Below, piece after piece: positions 29,300 to 41,471 of a DNA stretch of 64,000 nt. The DNA is taken from NCBI GenBank assembly GCA_947492525.1, contig CANLNQ010000025.1:39484-103483 (forward strand), given 5' to 3'. Within the stretch, counting starts at the first letter, position 1, and each line of letters begins with the position of its first letter. The notes under the pieces are model-generated. The model saw only the letters and a list, made by a program, of their open reading frames with translations, had not been told where the DNA came from and searched no databases. This DNA is from an uncultured Granulosicoccus sp. (GTDB lineage: Bacteria > Pseudomonadota > Gammaproteobacteria > Granulosicoccales > Granulosicoccaceae). The position numbers and the translations under genes were made by a program.

Positions 29300-30778
29300 C
29301 TAGTCTTCCCAGTAAACGGCCGTCAGGTCATTCGCCTGCGTGGGCGAGTTGGGCCACAGTCCCTTGAGCTTGCTGTTCGCCACACCGGTGCGCGCCAGCT
29401 GGAACAGATAGCCATTGACGTAATCATCGGCGATGATGTGCTGTGCCTGCTGCAGCATGTCCAGACGCTTGTCGGGATCAGTCTCGCCCGCAAGCTCGGT
29501 CATCAGCGCCTGCAAATCGGCATTGTCGTACTGGAAGTAGTACTCGGGATTGGCGTAGATGCCCACATCCATCGGCTCGGTATGCGACACGATGGTGAGA
29601 TTGAAATCCTTGCCCTTGAACACCTGCTCGAGCCACTGCGCCCATTCCAGATTCTCGATCTCGGCCGTGATGCCGACATCACGCAATTGCGCGGCGATGA
29701 TTTCCCCGCCGCGCCGGGCATAGGCCGGAGGAGGCAGCTTGAGCGAGACTGTCAGGCCGTCTTCGACACCCGCCTCCTTCAGTAAGGCCCTGGACTTCTC
29801 CGGATCGTATGCCGATTGCTCGGTCAGATCCACATAGGCCGGGTGATGTGGCGCGAAATGCGTACCGATCGGCGTACCGTAACCGTACATGGCACCGTCG
29901 ATGATCTCTTCACGATTGATGGCATGAGCCACGGCCTCCCGGATGCGCACATCATCGAAGGGGGCCGTGGCATTGTTCATCGCCAGGATGGTCTCGCCTT
30001 CGGTTGAACCCAATACCACCGAGTAGCGCGGATCGGCGTCCAGCTGCGCCAGGTTCTCCGGTGCCGGGTAGTTGGGAAAGGCGTCAAGATCGCCTGCCAG
30101 TATGGCGGAGTAGGCAGCCGTGGGCTCACTGATGAACTTGAAGGTGGCCTTGTCCAGTCTGACCGGCTCACCCCAGTAGTCTTCGAACCGGCTGATCTCC
30201 ACGCGATCACCCTGCACCCATTTATCGAAGACAAACGGGCCGGTGCCCACCGGCGAGGTGGCCGCATCCGCGGCAGTGGCCGGGTCGAGAATGACGGCAT
30301 CGCCCCAGGCCAGATTGAACAGCAGATTCCCATCGGCCTGCGTCAGATTGATCGCCACGGTATGAGGATCGACAACCTCGACGCTGTCGATATTGGCAAA
30401 CAGCTGCTTCTGCGCATTGGTGGAATCCTCCGCCATGGCGCGCTCGATGGAGAACTTGACATCCTCTGCAGTGAACTCGCTACCGTCGTGGAAAGTCACA
30501 CCACTGTGCAGCGTGAAGACATAGCGTGCCCCCTCGTTCTCGATCGTCCAACTGCTGGCCAGGGCGGGAATGACCCGGCCATTGGCATCGAAACGCGTCA
30601 GCCCTTCGAAGATATTGGCATAGACCACTTCATCGATGGCCGCTGCCGCACCGCCGGTGGGATCCAGATTGGGTGGCTCCAGCTGCATGCCCAGGGTCAG
30701 ATCGGTTCTGGCCGCCTGGGCCTGGCTGATGGCGGTGGCCAGGAACAACAATACCGGCAGGCGAAATCGCTTCTTCAT
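29300..30778 (-). CDS. Peptide ABC transporter substrate-binding protein, family 5
   Basis: 492-residue periplasmic protein. Signal peptide RLPVLLFLATAISQAQA; then a family-5 solute-binding fold with LEPPNLDPT near the start, YVFTLHSGVTFHDGSEFTAEDVKFS and INREEIIDGAMYG. Start ATG at 30778 has GGAGA upstream. The gene begins 9 bases after the M20 peptidase stop, so it belongs to the same operon. The ligand is probably a di- or oligopeptide. Confidence 0.93.
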   Translation of the reverse strand: MKKRFRLPVLLFLATAISQAQAARTDLTLGMQLEPPNLDPTGGAAAAIDEVVYANIFEGLTRFDANGRVIPALASSWTIENEGARYVFTLHSGVTFHDGSEFTAEDVKFSIERAMAEDSTNAQKQLFANIDSVEVVDPHTVAINLTQADGNLLFNLAWGDAVILDPATAADAATSPVGTGPFVFDKWVQGDRVEISRFEDYWGEPVRLDKATFKFISEPTAAYSAILAGDLDAFPNYPAPENLAQLDADPRYSVVLGSTEGETILAMNNATAPFDDVRIREAVAHAINREEIIDGAMYGYGTPIGTHFAPHHPAYVDLTEQSAYDPEKSRALLKEAGVEDGLTVSLKLPPPAYARRGGEIIAAQLRDVGITAEIENLEWAQWLEQVFKGKDFNLTIVSHTEPMDVGIYANPEYYFQYDNADLQALMTELAGETDPDKRLDMLQQAQHIIADDYVNGYLFQLARTGVANSKLKGLWPNSPTQANDLTAVYWED

Positions 30779-30787
30779 AGTCTCTCC

Positions 30788-32122
30788 TCAGTCGGAATCT
30801 GTCAGCAGCAGGGCCTGCAACGACCGCCCCATGACTTGCGCTGCGACAATCATATCCTGTATTCCCACATACTCGTCGGGTTGATGAGCCAGATCGAGAA
30901 TACCGGGACCATAGGCGATGCAGTTGTGCAGGCGTCCGATACGATCGACATGTTTCTGGTCGTAAGTTCCCGGCGAGACGACATATTCAGGCTCCTGTCC
31001 CAGACGTTGCCGAATGGCCTCTGCCACGGCACTCACCACCGGAGCGTCCTTGTCGGTCATGTTGGGCAGTACCGAGAACAGCTCACGCACCTCGTAGTCG
31101 AAACTGTCGCGTTCGGCCTTCACACCTTCCAGCAGGTCATGCAGTTCGGCCTGCACATCGCCCAGACTCTCTTCCATCAGGAATCGCCGATCGAGCACCA
31201 TGCGGCAACGGTCCGGCACCAGCGCCGAGGGCATGCCGGTGTAGTCGCTGTCCGCCTCGGGCAATCCACCGTGGATGGAATTGATGTTCAGTGTCGACTG
31301 TCGCGCCTGTTCGGGCACTACCGGCATGGCAGTGCGGCGAGTCGCCAGCTCAGGGATGAGGGTGTCTTCCAGCGCTTCGATCACGGCCCCCATATGGCGT
31401 ACGGCGCACTCGCCGAGAAACGGCATGGAACCGTGTGCAATATGACCATGAGTCTCGACCTCGGCCCACCACACGCCGCGATGCCCCAGACAGATGCGTT
31501 CCTTGTTCAGCGGTTCGGGGATGATCACATGCTGAACCCGCTCCGGATTGAACCAGCCCTGTTCCGCCAGATAGGCTACGCCACCGAAACCACCGGACTC
31601 CTCATCGCAGGTGCCCGAGATCTCGATGGCGCCGGCATACTCGGGGTGCTCTGCCGTGAAACACACCGCGGCCACGATCGAGGCGGCAAGCCCGCCCTTC
31701 ATGTCACAGGCACCGCGTCCGTAGACGCGACCATCGCGCACCTCGCCGGCGAAGGGGTCCACCGTCCACCCTTCTCCCACCGCCACCACATCCGTATGGG
31801 AATTGAAGTGCACACACTCACCCGAGCGGCGCCCTTCGTGCCGCGCGATCAGATTCCAGCGCGGATACCGGTCGCTGTCGCCCAGAGCCCCCACGGCCCG
31901 CACTCGCTCGATGGCAAAACCGTGCGGAGCAAGCACCCGGTCCAGCAGATCGCAGATGTCGGCATAGCCCTCTCCCGGCGGGTTGATGGTCGGCACCTGA
32001 ATCAACTGCCGGGTCAGCTCTACCAGCCATGATTCGGCATCGGCGATGCGCCGGTCCAGTGCCGATTCCTGCTCCGGCCTCTGCTGCGTATCGGTGTGCG
32101 GATTCTGCCTGGCGTCAGTCAC
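30788..32122 (-). CDS. M20 family deacylase (ArgE/DapE-type)
   Basis: 444-residue zinc-dependent amidohydrolase. Metal ligands appear in FNSHTDVV (His-x-Asp), GRGACDMKGG (Asp) and GTCDEESGG (catalytic and metal Glu), with a late His in the YDQKHVD region. GTG at 32122. As the first gene of the peptide importer operon it may remove acyl groups from imported substrates; arginine synthesis (ArgE) is less likely, because argDF lie elsewhere and the neighbours are transport genes. Confidence 0.88.
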   Translation of the reverse strand: MTDARQNPHTDTQQRPEQESALDRRIADAESWLVELTRQLIQVPTINPPGEGYADICDLLDRVLAPHGFAIERVRAVGALGDSDRYPRWNLIARHEGRRSGECVHFNSHTDVVAVGEGWTVDPFAGEVRDGRVYGRGACDMKGGLAASIVAAVCFTAEHPEYAGAIEISGTCDEESGGFGGVAYLAEQGWFNPERVQHVIIPEPLNKERICLGHRGVWWAEVETHGHIAHGSMPFLGECAVRHMGAVIEALEDTLIPELATRRTAMPVVPEQARQSTLNINSIHGGLPEADSDYTGMPSALVPDRCRMVLDRRFLMEESLGDVQAELHDLLEGVKAERDSFDYEVRELFSVLPNMTDKDAPVVSAVAEAIRQRLGQEPEYVVSPGTYDQKHVDRIGRLHNCIAYGPGILDLAHQPDEYVGIQDMIVAAQVMGRSLQALLLTDSD

Positions 32123-32292
32123 TGACGGTCCTCGCTGGTGGTGGCTGTTGAATGTTGCAGATCACCGTTTTGCCTGCTCCGGGCAAACTTGTCAAATGCA
32201 ACAGAGCGTGATCCGGTGCAACGCGTTAGAATCATCGGGCTTAACGATGGCCTGTCTTTTTCATGAACCCGCCTATTGGCAGCTGCTGAGAC

Positions 32293-32946
32293 ATGAACCA
32301 AAATCTGCGCGACCTCTTACCACAGGCATCACATGCCACACGCTTCTGGTGGATTCGACACGCCCGTGTGCCTGAAGTATCACACCGCATGTATGGCAGT
32401 CTGGACGTGGACTGCGATACCAGCGATGCAGCACTGTTCCAGGGTATCGCGGCAAAACTGCCGAGCGATGCACTGTGGGTCACCAGCCCCCTGAAGCGAA
32501 CACGGCAGACAGCCGAGGCGCTGATCGCGGCCGGTGCCACGGCGAGCGACTGGGCGCAGGAGGCCGATATCATGGAACAGGACTTTGGCGATTTCAACGG
32601 CATGACGCACGAGGAGCTCTTTGCCATGCGCGAAGATGCCTATCTCGGATTCTGGCCATTGCCACCCGAGCAGAAAGCCCCCAATGGCGAGAGTTTCTCC
32701 ATGTTACGCAGCCGGGTGGAAGGATTCATCGAGCGCATGAACGCCGAACAGCAGGGCAAGGATGTCGTGTGCGTTGCCCACCGAGGCACCATTCTGGCCG
32801 CCTTGCAGATTGCCCTCGACCTGCCACTACGCAACAGTGTGAGTTTCGATATAGGGAATGTCTCCCTGACACGCCTGACGCATCACGCTGACGTGCCCGC
32901 AGGAGGGCCGCAATGGCGCGTGGTGGATGTCAGCTGGTTGCCTTGA
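32293..32946 (+). CDS. Histidine phosphatase family protein
   Basis: 217 residues of the phosphoglycerate-mutase-like phosphatase fold (related to CobC/alpha-ribazole phosphatase and broad PGM-like phosphatases). The catalytic motif reads WIRHARV instead of the usual RHG, near residue 22. The second His is in VAHRGT, and the acidic EQDFGDFNG box is present. Function not determined; the RHA variant suggests a different substrate from cobalamin precursors. Confidence 0.8.
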   Translation: MNQNLRDLLPQASHATRFWWIRHARVPEVSHRMYGSLDVDCDTSDAALFQGIAAKLPSDALWVTSPLKRTRQTAEALIAAGATASDWAQEADIMEQDFGDFNGMTHEELFAMREDAYLGFWPLPPEQKAPNGESFSMLRSRVEGFIERMNAEQQGKDVVCVAHRGTILAALQIALDLPLRNSVSFDIGNVSLTRLTHHADVPAGGPQWRVVDVSWLP

Positions 32947-33090
32947 GAACCTGCTGTTCAAGCGGGCGCCGTCAGACGATCCGCGTGACAGTCTGATTAC
33001 ATGGAACGGTACCTGCAACATCTGCAGGCAAGCCCGGCAGATGCACACGGTGCAGGCATCCTCATCAAGGCCATGAGTCCGGGACTCAGC

Positions 33091-33119
33091 CTGCCCCGCA
33101 GACCGGAAACGCGGGGCAG
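33091..33119 (-). terminator. Possible terminator after fadA
   Basis: Nine-base-pair stem (CTGCCCCGC at 33091-33099 with GCGGGGCAG at 33111-33119) about 30 bases beyond the fadA stop. No clear T tract, so it could equally be a bidirectional stabilising hairpin. Confidence 0.4.
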
Positions 33120-33148
33120 ACTTGCATTCTTACAACGTCTGCCGTCAA

Positions 33149-36513
<3,365 letters not shown>

Positions 36514-36702
36514 GAGCGAAAGCTCCTACGGTTATTGTACGAATGGGCAACAGCCTCTCGCGCTTGTGCAGGCGAAAGGCTGTTGCAGAGTATTTGCATG
36601 ATGTTACGCCGACCTCGTGCTGACAGACAACTGAACATCAGTGCCATGTTACGTGCGTGTCAGTGGTATCGGTCATTACGGTGTCGGTACACAGCGGCTC
36701 GA

Positions 36703-38502
36703 TCAGAGCGCGAAATGAGCCTCGTCCAGATCCATCAGATTATCCGCCCCGGATGTCATCGTGATGGCAAGGGTACTGGTACGTGGCAAGAGGCGTTCCA
36801 TGTAAAAGCGTGCCGTGAACAATTTGGCTCGCAGAAATACCGCATCACCTTCGCCGGCCTGCAGCTTGCGCTCGGCGGCTACCGCTGCCTGCGCCCAGAA
36901 ATAGGCCATGACCACATATCCCGAATACATCAGGTAATCGACCGATGCGGCGCCAGCCTCCTCCTTGTCCTGGAGGGCGGCCATGCCGATGCGCTGAGTG
37001 ATCTCACCCCACTGCCGGTTGATCTCGGCCAACGGACGGATATAGCGTCGCAGGTTCGGCTCATCGTCGTGCTGCTTGCAGAACCTGTGGATCTTTTTCG
37101 TGTAGGCCTTCAGCAGCGCGCCTCTGGAACCGAGCACCTTGCGGCCCAGCAGGTCTATGGCCTGGATGCCGGTGGTGCCTTCGTAGATCATCGAGATACG
37201 GGCATCGCGCACGTTCTGCTCCATACCCCATTCCTTGATGTAACCATGGCCACCGAATACCTGCAGACCCAGATTGGCCGCTTCGAAACCGGTCTCGGTC
37301 AGGAAGGCCTTGGCGATGGGGGTCAGCAATGCCAGCTCCTGTTCGGCTTCGGCGCGCGCCTCTTCACTGGGTGACTGATGGGCGATATCGACCAGCTGTG
37401 CACATCGATAGATGAACATGCGCCCGCCTTCGGCAAACGCCTTCTGGGTGAGCAACATGCGCCGGACATCCGGGTGCACGATGATCGGATCGGCCGCCTT
37501 GTCCGGCGCAGCCGGTCCGGACAGGGAGCGCATCTGCAGGCGGTCACGGGCATAGGCGAGCGATCCCTGAAAGGCCAGTTCGGCATGCGCCAGCCCCTGA
37601 ATGGCCGTGCCGATGCGAGCCGTGTTCATGAAGGTGAACATGCAGTTCAACCCACGATTCGGAGGCCCGATCAGAAATCCTGTCGCCCCATCGAAGTTCA
37701 GCACACAGGTGGCATTGCCATGAATACCCATCTTGTGCTCGATCGAGCCGCAGCTCACCTGGTTTCGGACACCCACTTCTCCGTCGTCGGTCAGCGAGAA
37801 TTTGGGCACGATGAACAGGGAGATGCCGCGAGTGCCCTTGGGCGCGTCTGGCAGGCGGGCCAACACGATATGAACGATGTTGTCAGCCATGTCGTGCTCG
37901 CCGGCCGAGATGAAGATCTTCTGTCCGGTTATGGCGTAACTACCATCGTCATTGGGTTCGGCGCGGGTCTTCAGCAGGCCCAGATCGGTCCCGCAGTGCG
38001 ATTCGGTCAGACACATCGTGCCGGTCCATTCACCGGAGACGAGACGTGTGAGATAGGCCTGCTGCTGAGCTTCGGTGCCGTGGGCCGCCAGTGTGTTCAT
38101 GGCTCCGTGGGAGAGTCCGGGATACATGGACCAGGACCAGTTCGCCGTACCGTTCATCTCAGAGAGTACTGTGCCCAGGGACTCAGGCAGGCCTTGCCCA
38201 CCGAGTGCCTCGGCTTGCGTCATGGAGGGCCAGCCACCGTCGACATACTGCTGATAGGCATCCCGGAAACCTTCCGGTGTCCTGACCTCCCCGTCCTGCC
38301 AGGTACAACCCTGCTGGTCGCCGACGGCGTTGAGCGGACTGAGCACTTCGTGAGCAAACTTGCCGCCCTCTTCCAGAATGGCATCCACCACGTCCGGCGT
38401 CGCATCCTCGCCCCCGGGCAAAGCAGCATAGTGCTCATCAAAACGCAGAACGTCTCGCATCGCAAAACGCATATCTTCAAGCGGCGGCTTGTATCCAGTC
38501 AT
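36703..38502 (-). CDS. Acyl-CoA dehydrogenase, FadE-like long form
   Basis: 599-residue flavoprotein for the first step of beta-oxidation. Features include the FAD-contacting MCLTESHCGTDLG, the catalytic-base region MIYEGTTGIQAIDL, and the C-terminal extension that long acyl-CoA dehydrogenases carry. The frame is open to 38562, but ATG at 38502 (MTGYKPPLEDMRF) matches the typical N-terminus. A full interspersed motif sits immediately before this ATG, where the ribosome-binding site would be expected. It is co-directional with fadBA, 189 bases upstream of fadB. Confidence 0.9.
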   Translation of the reverse strand: MTGYKPPLEDMRFAMRDVLRFDEHYAALPGGEDATPDVVDAILEEGGKFAHEVLSPLNAVGDQQGCTWQDGEVRTPEGFRDAYQQYVDGGWPSMTQAEALGGQGLPESLGTVLSEMNGTANWSWSMYPGLSHGAMNTLAAHGTEAQQQAYLTRLVSGEWTGTMCLTESHCGTDLGLLKTRAEPNDDGSYAITGQKIFISAGEHDMADNIVHIVLARLPDAPKGTRGISLFIVPKFSLTDDGEVGVRNQVSCGSIEHKMGIHGNATCVLNFDGATGFLIGPPNRGLNCMFTFMNTARIGTAIQGLAHAELAFQGSLAYARDRLQMRSLSGPAAPDKAADPIIVHPDVRRMLLTQKAFAEGGRMFIYRCAQLVDIAHQSPSEEARAEAEQELALLTPIAKAFLTETGFEAANLGLQVFGGHGYIKEWGMEQNVRDARISMIYEGTTGIQAIDLLGRKVLGSRGALLKAYTKKIHRFCKQHDDEPNLRRYIRPLAEINRQWGEITQRIGMAALQDKEEAGAASVDYLMYSGYVVMAYFWAQAAVAAERKLQAGEGDAVFLRAKLFTARFYMERLLPRTSTLAITMTSGADNLMDLDEAHFAL

Positions 38503-38505
38503 TAT

Positions 38506-38517
38506 CAGACACCCATA
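38506..38517. repeat. Interspersed motif copy abutting the fadE-like start codon
   Basis: Plus-strand CAGACACCCATA. On the coding strand the sequence is TATGGGTGTCTGATAATG, so the motif ends 3 bases before the ATG, and its own ATG-to-TGA span is a 3-codon ORF that stops 2 bases before the gene's ATG. Confidence 0.85.
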
Positions 38518-38716
38518 AATTTCAACTCCCCGAAGTGTCGGCCGAACAAGGCACGAACTCAATGACGAATACAGGCGAATTGACTGACAAAATCGTTCAT
38601 CAACGAAGATCTGCCATCAGCAATGCACATTGATTCAGCCAGTTACATGTGCCTCACGGTGAATGGGAGGTGACGTTATCGGGCATTTCAGTGGACGCGC
38701 GATGGGAATGGAAGGC

Positions 38717-38797
38717 GGGGGTCGGGGCTCGGGGCTCGGGGCTCGGGGGTCGGGGGTCGGGGGTCGGGGGTCGGGGGTCGGGGGTCGGGGGTCGGGG
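38717..38797. repeat. G-rich heptamer tandem array (GGGGKTC)
   Basis: About 11 copies of a 7-base unit: three GGGGCTC, then about eight GGGGGTC, in the gap between the fadE-like gene and the sodium channel gene. The runs of four or five G separated by two to three bases are a strong candidate for G-quadruplex formation on the plus strand. Confidence 0.9.
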
Positions 38798-38804
38798 AAC
38801 ATGA

Positions 38805-38886
38805 TATGGGTGTCCGGTTGCGAACTGCCACATGACATGGGTGTCTGCCAGCTGCCCCGGGCCCGTGTGTGGTTTATGGGTGTCTG
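38805..38886. repeat. Cluster of three interspersed motif copies at the end of the ion channel gene
   Basis: Near-match TATGGGTGTCCG at 38805, exact ATGGGTGTCTG at 38837-38847 and exact TATGGGTGTCTG at 38875-38886. The last contributes the final codons (NRHP) and the TAA stop of the channel on the minus strand. Confidence 0.85.
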
Positions 38887-39695
38887 TTGTCGAGCATGGA
38901 TTTCAAGGTGGCGATTTCGGCGGCCAGTGCGCGGACCTCGGCACGGGTCTGATCGTGCTGGTCTTCGACGTGTTTGGCGTTGTCGACGTCATGCTCGGCC
39001 TGCGTGGCGTTCACGATAACCGCGATGAACAGGTTCAGCATGGTGAAGGTTGTCACCAGAATGAAGATCACGAAGAAGATCCACGCGAACGGATAGGCTT
39101 CGATAACGGGCCTGGCAATCCCCATCGACCAACTCTCGAGTGTCATCACTTGAAACAGCGTATAGGCCGTCTCTCCAAGGCCGCCGAACCACTGAGGGAA
39201 CTGATCGCCGAACAGTCCCGTAGCGACCACAGCCGCAACGTAGAAGATCAGGCCCATCAGCAACACCACCGAGCTGAGACCGGGTATCGCGCTGACCAGA
39301 CCACCGACCACTCGGCGCATGGATGGCATCAGGGTCAGGATTCTCAGCACACGCAGAACTCGCAGCGTCCTAAGCACCGCAAGCGGCCCACTGGCTGGAA
39401 TCAGCGCAATCGCGACCACCGCAAAATCAAACAGGCTCCAGGGGTCTCGAAAGAACCGCACACCGTGAGCCAGAATGCGAAGCGCCAGTTCGACGACGAA
39501 CACGGACAGTATCATCACATCCAGCGCCTTCAGCCAATCTCCGTGTACCGCCATGATACTCGGCGACGTCTCCAGCCCCAGAATCACGGCATTGATGACG
39601 ATCAGCGTTATCAGTGCGCGCTCCACGGTCGGTTGAGCAATCCGGCGACCCAGCTGTTGACGCCACGTTGAACGAAGTCGGGATTCGGAAGTCAT
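38874..39695 (-). CDS. Voltage-gated sodium channel homologue (BacNav-type)
   Basis: 273-residue single-domain six-helix channel. S4 carries regularly spaced arginines in AVLRTLRVLRVLRILTL. The selectivity filter TLESWSM is identical to that of characterised bacterial sodium channels such as NavAb. After S6 a long acidic-helical tail ends in a predicted coiled coil (AEVRALAAEIATLKSML) that tetramerises BacNav channels. The frame is open to 39755, but the ATG at 39695 (MTSESRLRS) is a more normal start. The stop codon is supplied by an interspersed motif. Confidence 0.88.
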   Translation of the reverse strand: MTSESRLRSTWRQQLGRRIAQPTVERALITLIVINAVILGLETSPSIMAVHGDWLKALDVMILSVFVVELALRILAHGVRFFRDPWSLFDFAVVAIALIPASGPLAVLRTLRVLRVLRILTLMPSMRRVVGGLVSAIPGLSSVVLLMGLIFYVAAVVATGLFGDQFPQWFGGLGETAYTLFQVMTLESWSMGIARPVIEAYPFAWIFFVIFILVTTFTMLNLFIAVIVNATQAEHDVDNAKHVEDQHDQTRAEVRALAAEIATLKSMLDNRHP

Positions 39696-39779
39696 CGGTC
39701 TGGTAAGAAGGCAGGTGGGAAACGAGTGCAGATGGTAGTTCAGCACTGCCCGCAATGGCAGCCGCGCCGGAAAAAAGAC

Positions 39780-40832
39780 TTACAGACTTGCTCGATACCC
39801 CGAAGGCGTAGTACCGGTCCAGCGTTTGAACGCCCGAAAGAATGCACTGGCCTCATCGAAACCCAGCAAACCGGCTATCTCGGTGTAAGTCAATTCACTG
39901 GTCGCCAGATATTGCATGGCTGCTGCTTGGCGGCTTTCGTCCTTCAACCGTTGAAAGGACGTTCCTTCCTCAAGCAGTTGTCGCCGGAGCGTACTTACCG
40001 ACATGCCCAGTTGACGACTGACCTGCTCGGCCCCCGGCAACCGTCGCGAAAAGTCATCGCCGAATATTCCCACTATCCGGTCACTCAATCGCTGGTCATG
40101 GTATGACGGCACGATCAAACGGTAAGGTGCTGATTTGAGAAATACGGAGAGTGATTGCTCGGTCTGGACGTTCGGTAGATCCAGTGCTGATTTCTCGAAT
40201 CGCAGCAAGGATTGTTCACAGGCAAACGCCACCGGACAGCGAAACAGACTGCTCCAGTGTTCACCATTGGCGGGTTTGTCGAACGTGAATTCCACTCGCT
40301 TCAGCGGCAGGGAACGCCCCGCAAACCAGCTGAGCAGGTTGTACCACATGAATAGGGACGTTCGGACACGCATCGGCCCGTCCGCATCCAGAATCTGCTG
40401 CAACGTCCTTTCACTGCCATCGCTGACGGCACCGAAACCCACCGCGACACTGTCGCAGGCCGGGATGATACACGGCTTGATGGCCATGCCTTTGCAGATG
40501 TCCAGAAATTCACCGGCGCGTTCGATGACTGTCCGCAGATCAGGTCGGTGAATCACGCACAGACACATCATTCGGAAGGTACCCGTGGCCACCCGTCCAC
40601 CACTGACCATGCCCAGCGATTCATCCTTCAGCAACAACATGGCTCGCTGGTAGAGCCGACCAAACAATTGAGCTGGCAGCTCTTCACAGCTCTGTAGCAC
40701 CTCCAGCGTCACACCTTCTTCTTCGGCGAACTGACGAGCGTCATAGCCCTGATCTGTCACAGCGCGCAGCAAGGCGCGCGCATAGGATCCTGATATATGG
40801 CTGTTGGAGATGGGCGATTGGACTGCTGCCAC
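39780..40832 (-). CDS. AraC-family transcriptional regulator with arabinose-binding-type sensor domain
   Basis: 350 residues. The N-terminal two thirds follow the Arabinose_bd-domain style of the OruR/ArgR-like AraC regulators. The C-terminal HTH pair is at about residues 260-345: MSVSTLRRQLLEEGTSFQRL, then TEIAGLLGFDEASAFFRAFKRWTG. Start GTG at 40832. It is 84 bases from the sodium channel gene on the same strand, so it may or may not regulate it; the ligand is unknown. Confidence 0.88.
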   Translation of the reverse strand: MAAVQSPISNSHISGSYARALLRAVTDQGYDARQFAEEEGVTLEVLQSCEELPAQLFGRLYQRAMLLLKDESLGMVSGGRVATGTFRMMCLCVIHRPDLRTVIERAGEFLDICKGMAIKPCIIPACDSVAVGFGAVSDGSERTLQQILDADGPMRVRTSLFMWYNLLSWFAGRSLPLKRVEFTFDKPANGEHWSSLFRCPVAFACEQSLLRFEKSALDLPNVQTEQSLSVFLKSAPYRLIVPSYHDQRLSDRIVGIFGDDFSRRLPGAEQVSRQLGMSVSTLRRQLLEEGTSFQRLKDESRQAAAMQYLATSELTYTEIAGLLGFDEASAFFRAFKRWTGTTPSGYRASL

Positions 40833-40949
40833 TTTAGGGGCATACCTCGTCGGAATCTCGGGATCGTCTAGGATAGCGCCTTGAACGAGGTTTCACGTAC
40901 CTGTTGCGCTTGAGCATTCCGGAAACGCACGTTTCTTGTAGGCTCGGTT

Positions 40950-41220
40950 GCTTCATAGCTTCATAGCCTCATAGCTTCATAGCCTCATAGCCTCACTACT
41001 TCATAGCCTCACAACCTCGTAGCCTCCTAACCTCCTAACCTCCTAACCTCATACCCTCCTAACCTCATACCCTCCTAACCTCATACCCTCATACCCTCAT
41101 ACCCTCATACCCTCATACCCTCATACCCTCATACCCTCATACCCTCATACCCTCATAGCCTCAAAGCCTCATAGCCTCACCACCTGATTGCCTGATTGCT
41201 CGGTTACCTGGTTACTTGGT
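40950..41220. repeat. Degenerate 9-base tandem array (CCTCATAGC/CCTCATACC family)
   Basis: About 270 bases, roughly 27 copies. The variants are in blocks: TTCATAGCC/CCTCATAGC at the left, CCTCCTAAC in the middle, then about a dozen CCTCATACC, then CCTCATAGC again, and a fading GCCTGATT-like tail at the right. Such block structure indicates local expansion by slippage. No gene uses it. Confidence 0.93.
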
Positions 41221-41471
41221 AATTCGCTGAATGCATTGGCAAACTCTCTACCGCGTGCAGAAATTCCTACCGACCGCCGGCTCACGAGCAACGGTCGGTG
41301 GCTCGAAAACAAAAAGGGGTATGCAAAAAGAATCTGCCAGCACCAGGCCGAGCTCGCTCAATCTATTGAAGTGCCTGCCGATCTTTTTGTTGTATACCAG
41401 ATGCAGGCGATGGCGAGTTGAGGCATGCCTGCCGAGTCATACAAGACATATGGCGAGCAAGATGTATCCGG

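Noticed and set aside
30362..32032. Long opposite-strand open frame of over 500 codons across the M20 and binding-protein genes
   Set aside because: It is antisense to two genes with clear homology and has no recognisable domain; long antisense frames are common at this GC content.
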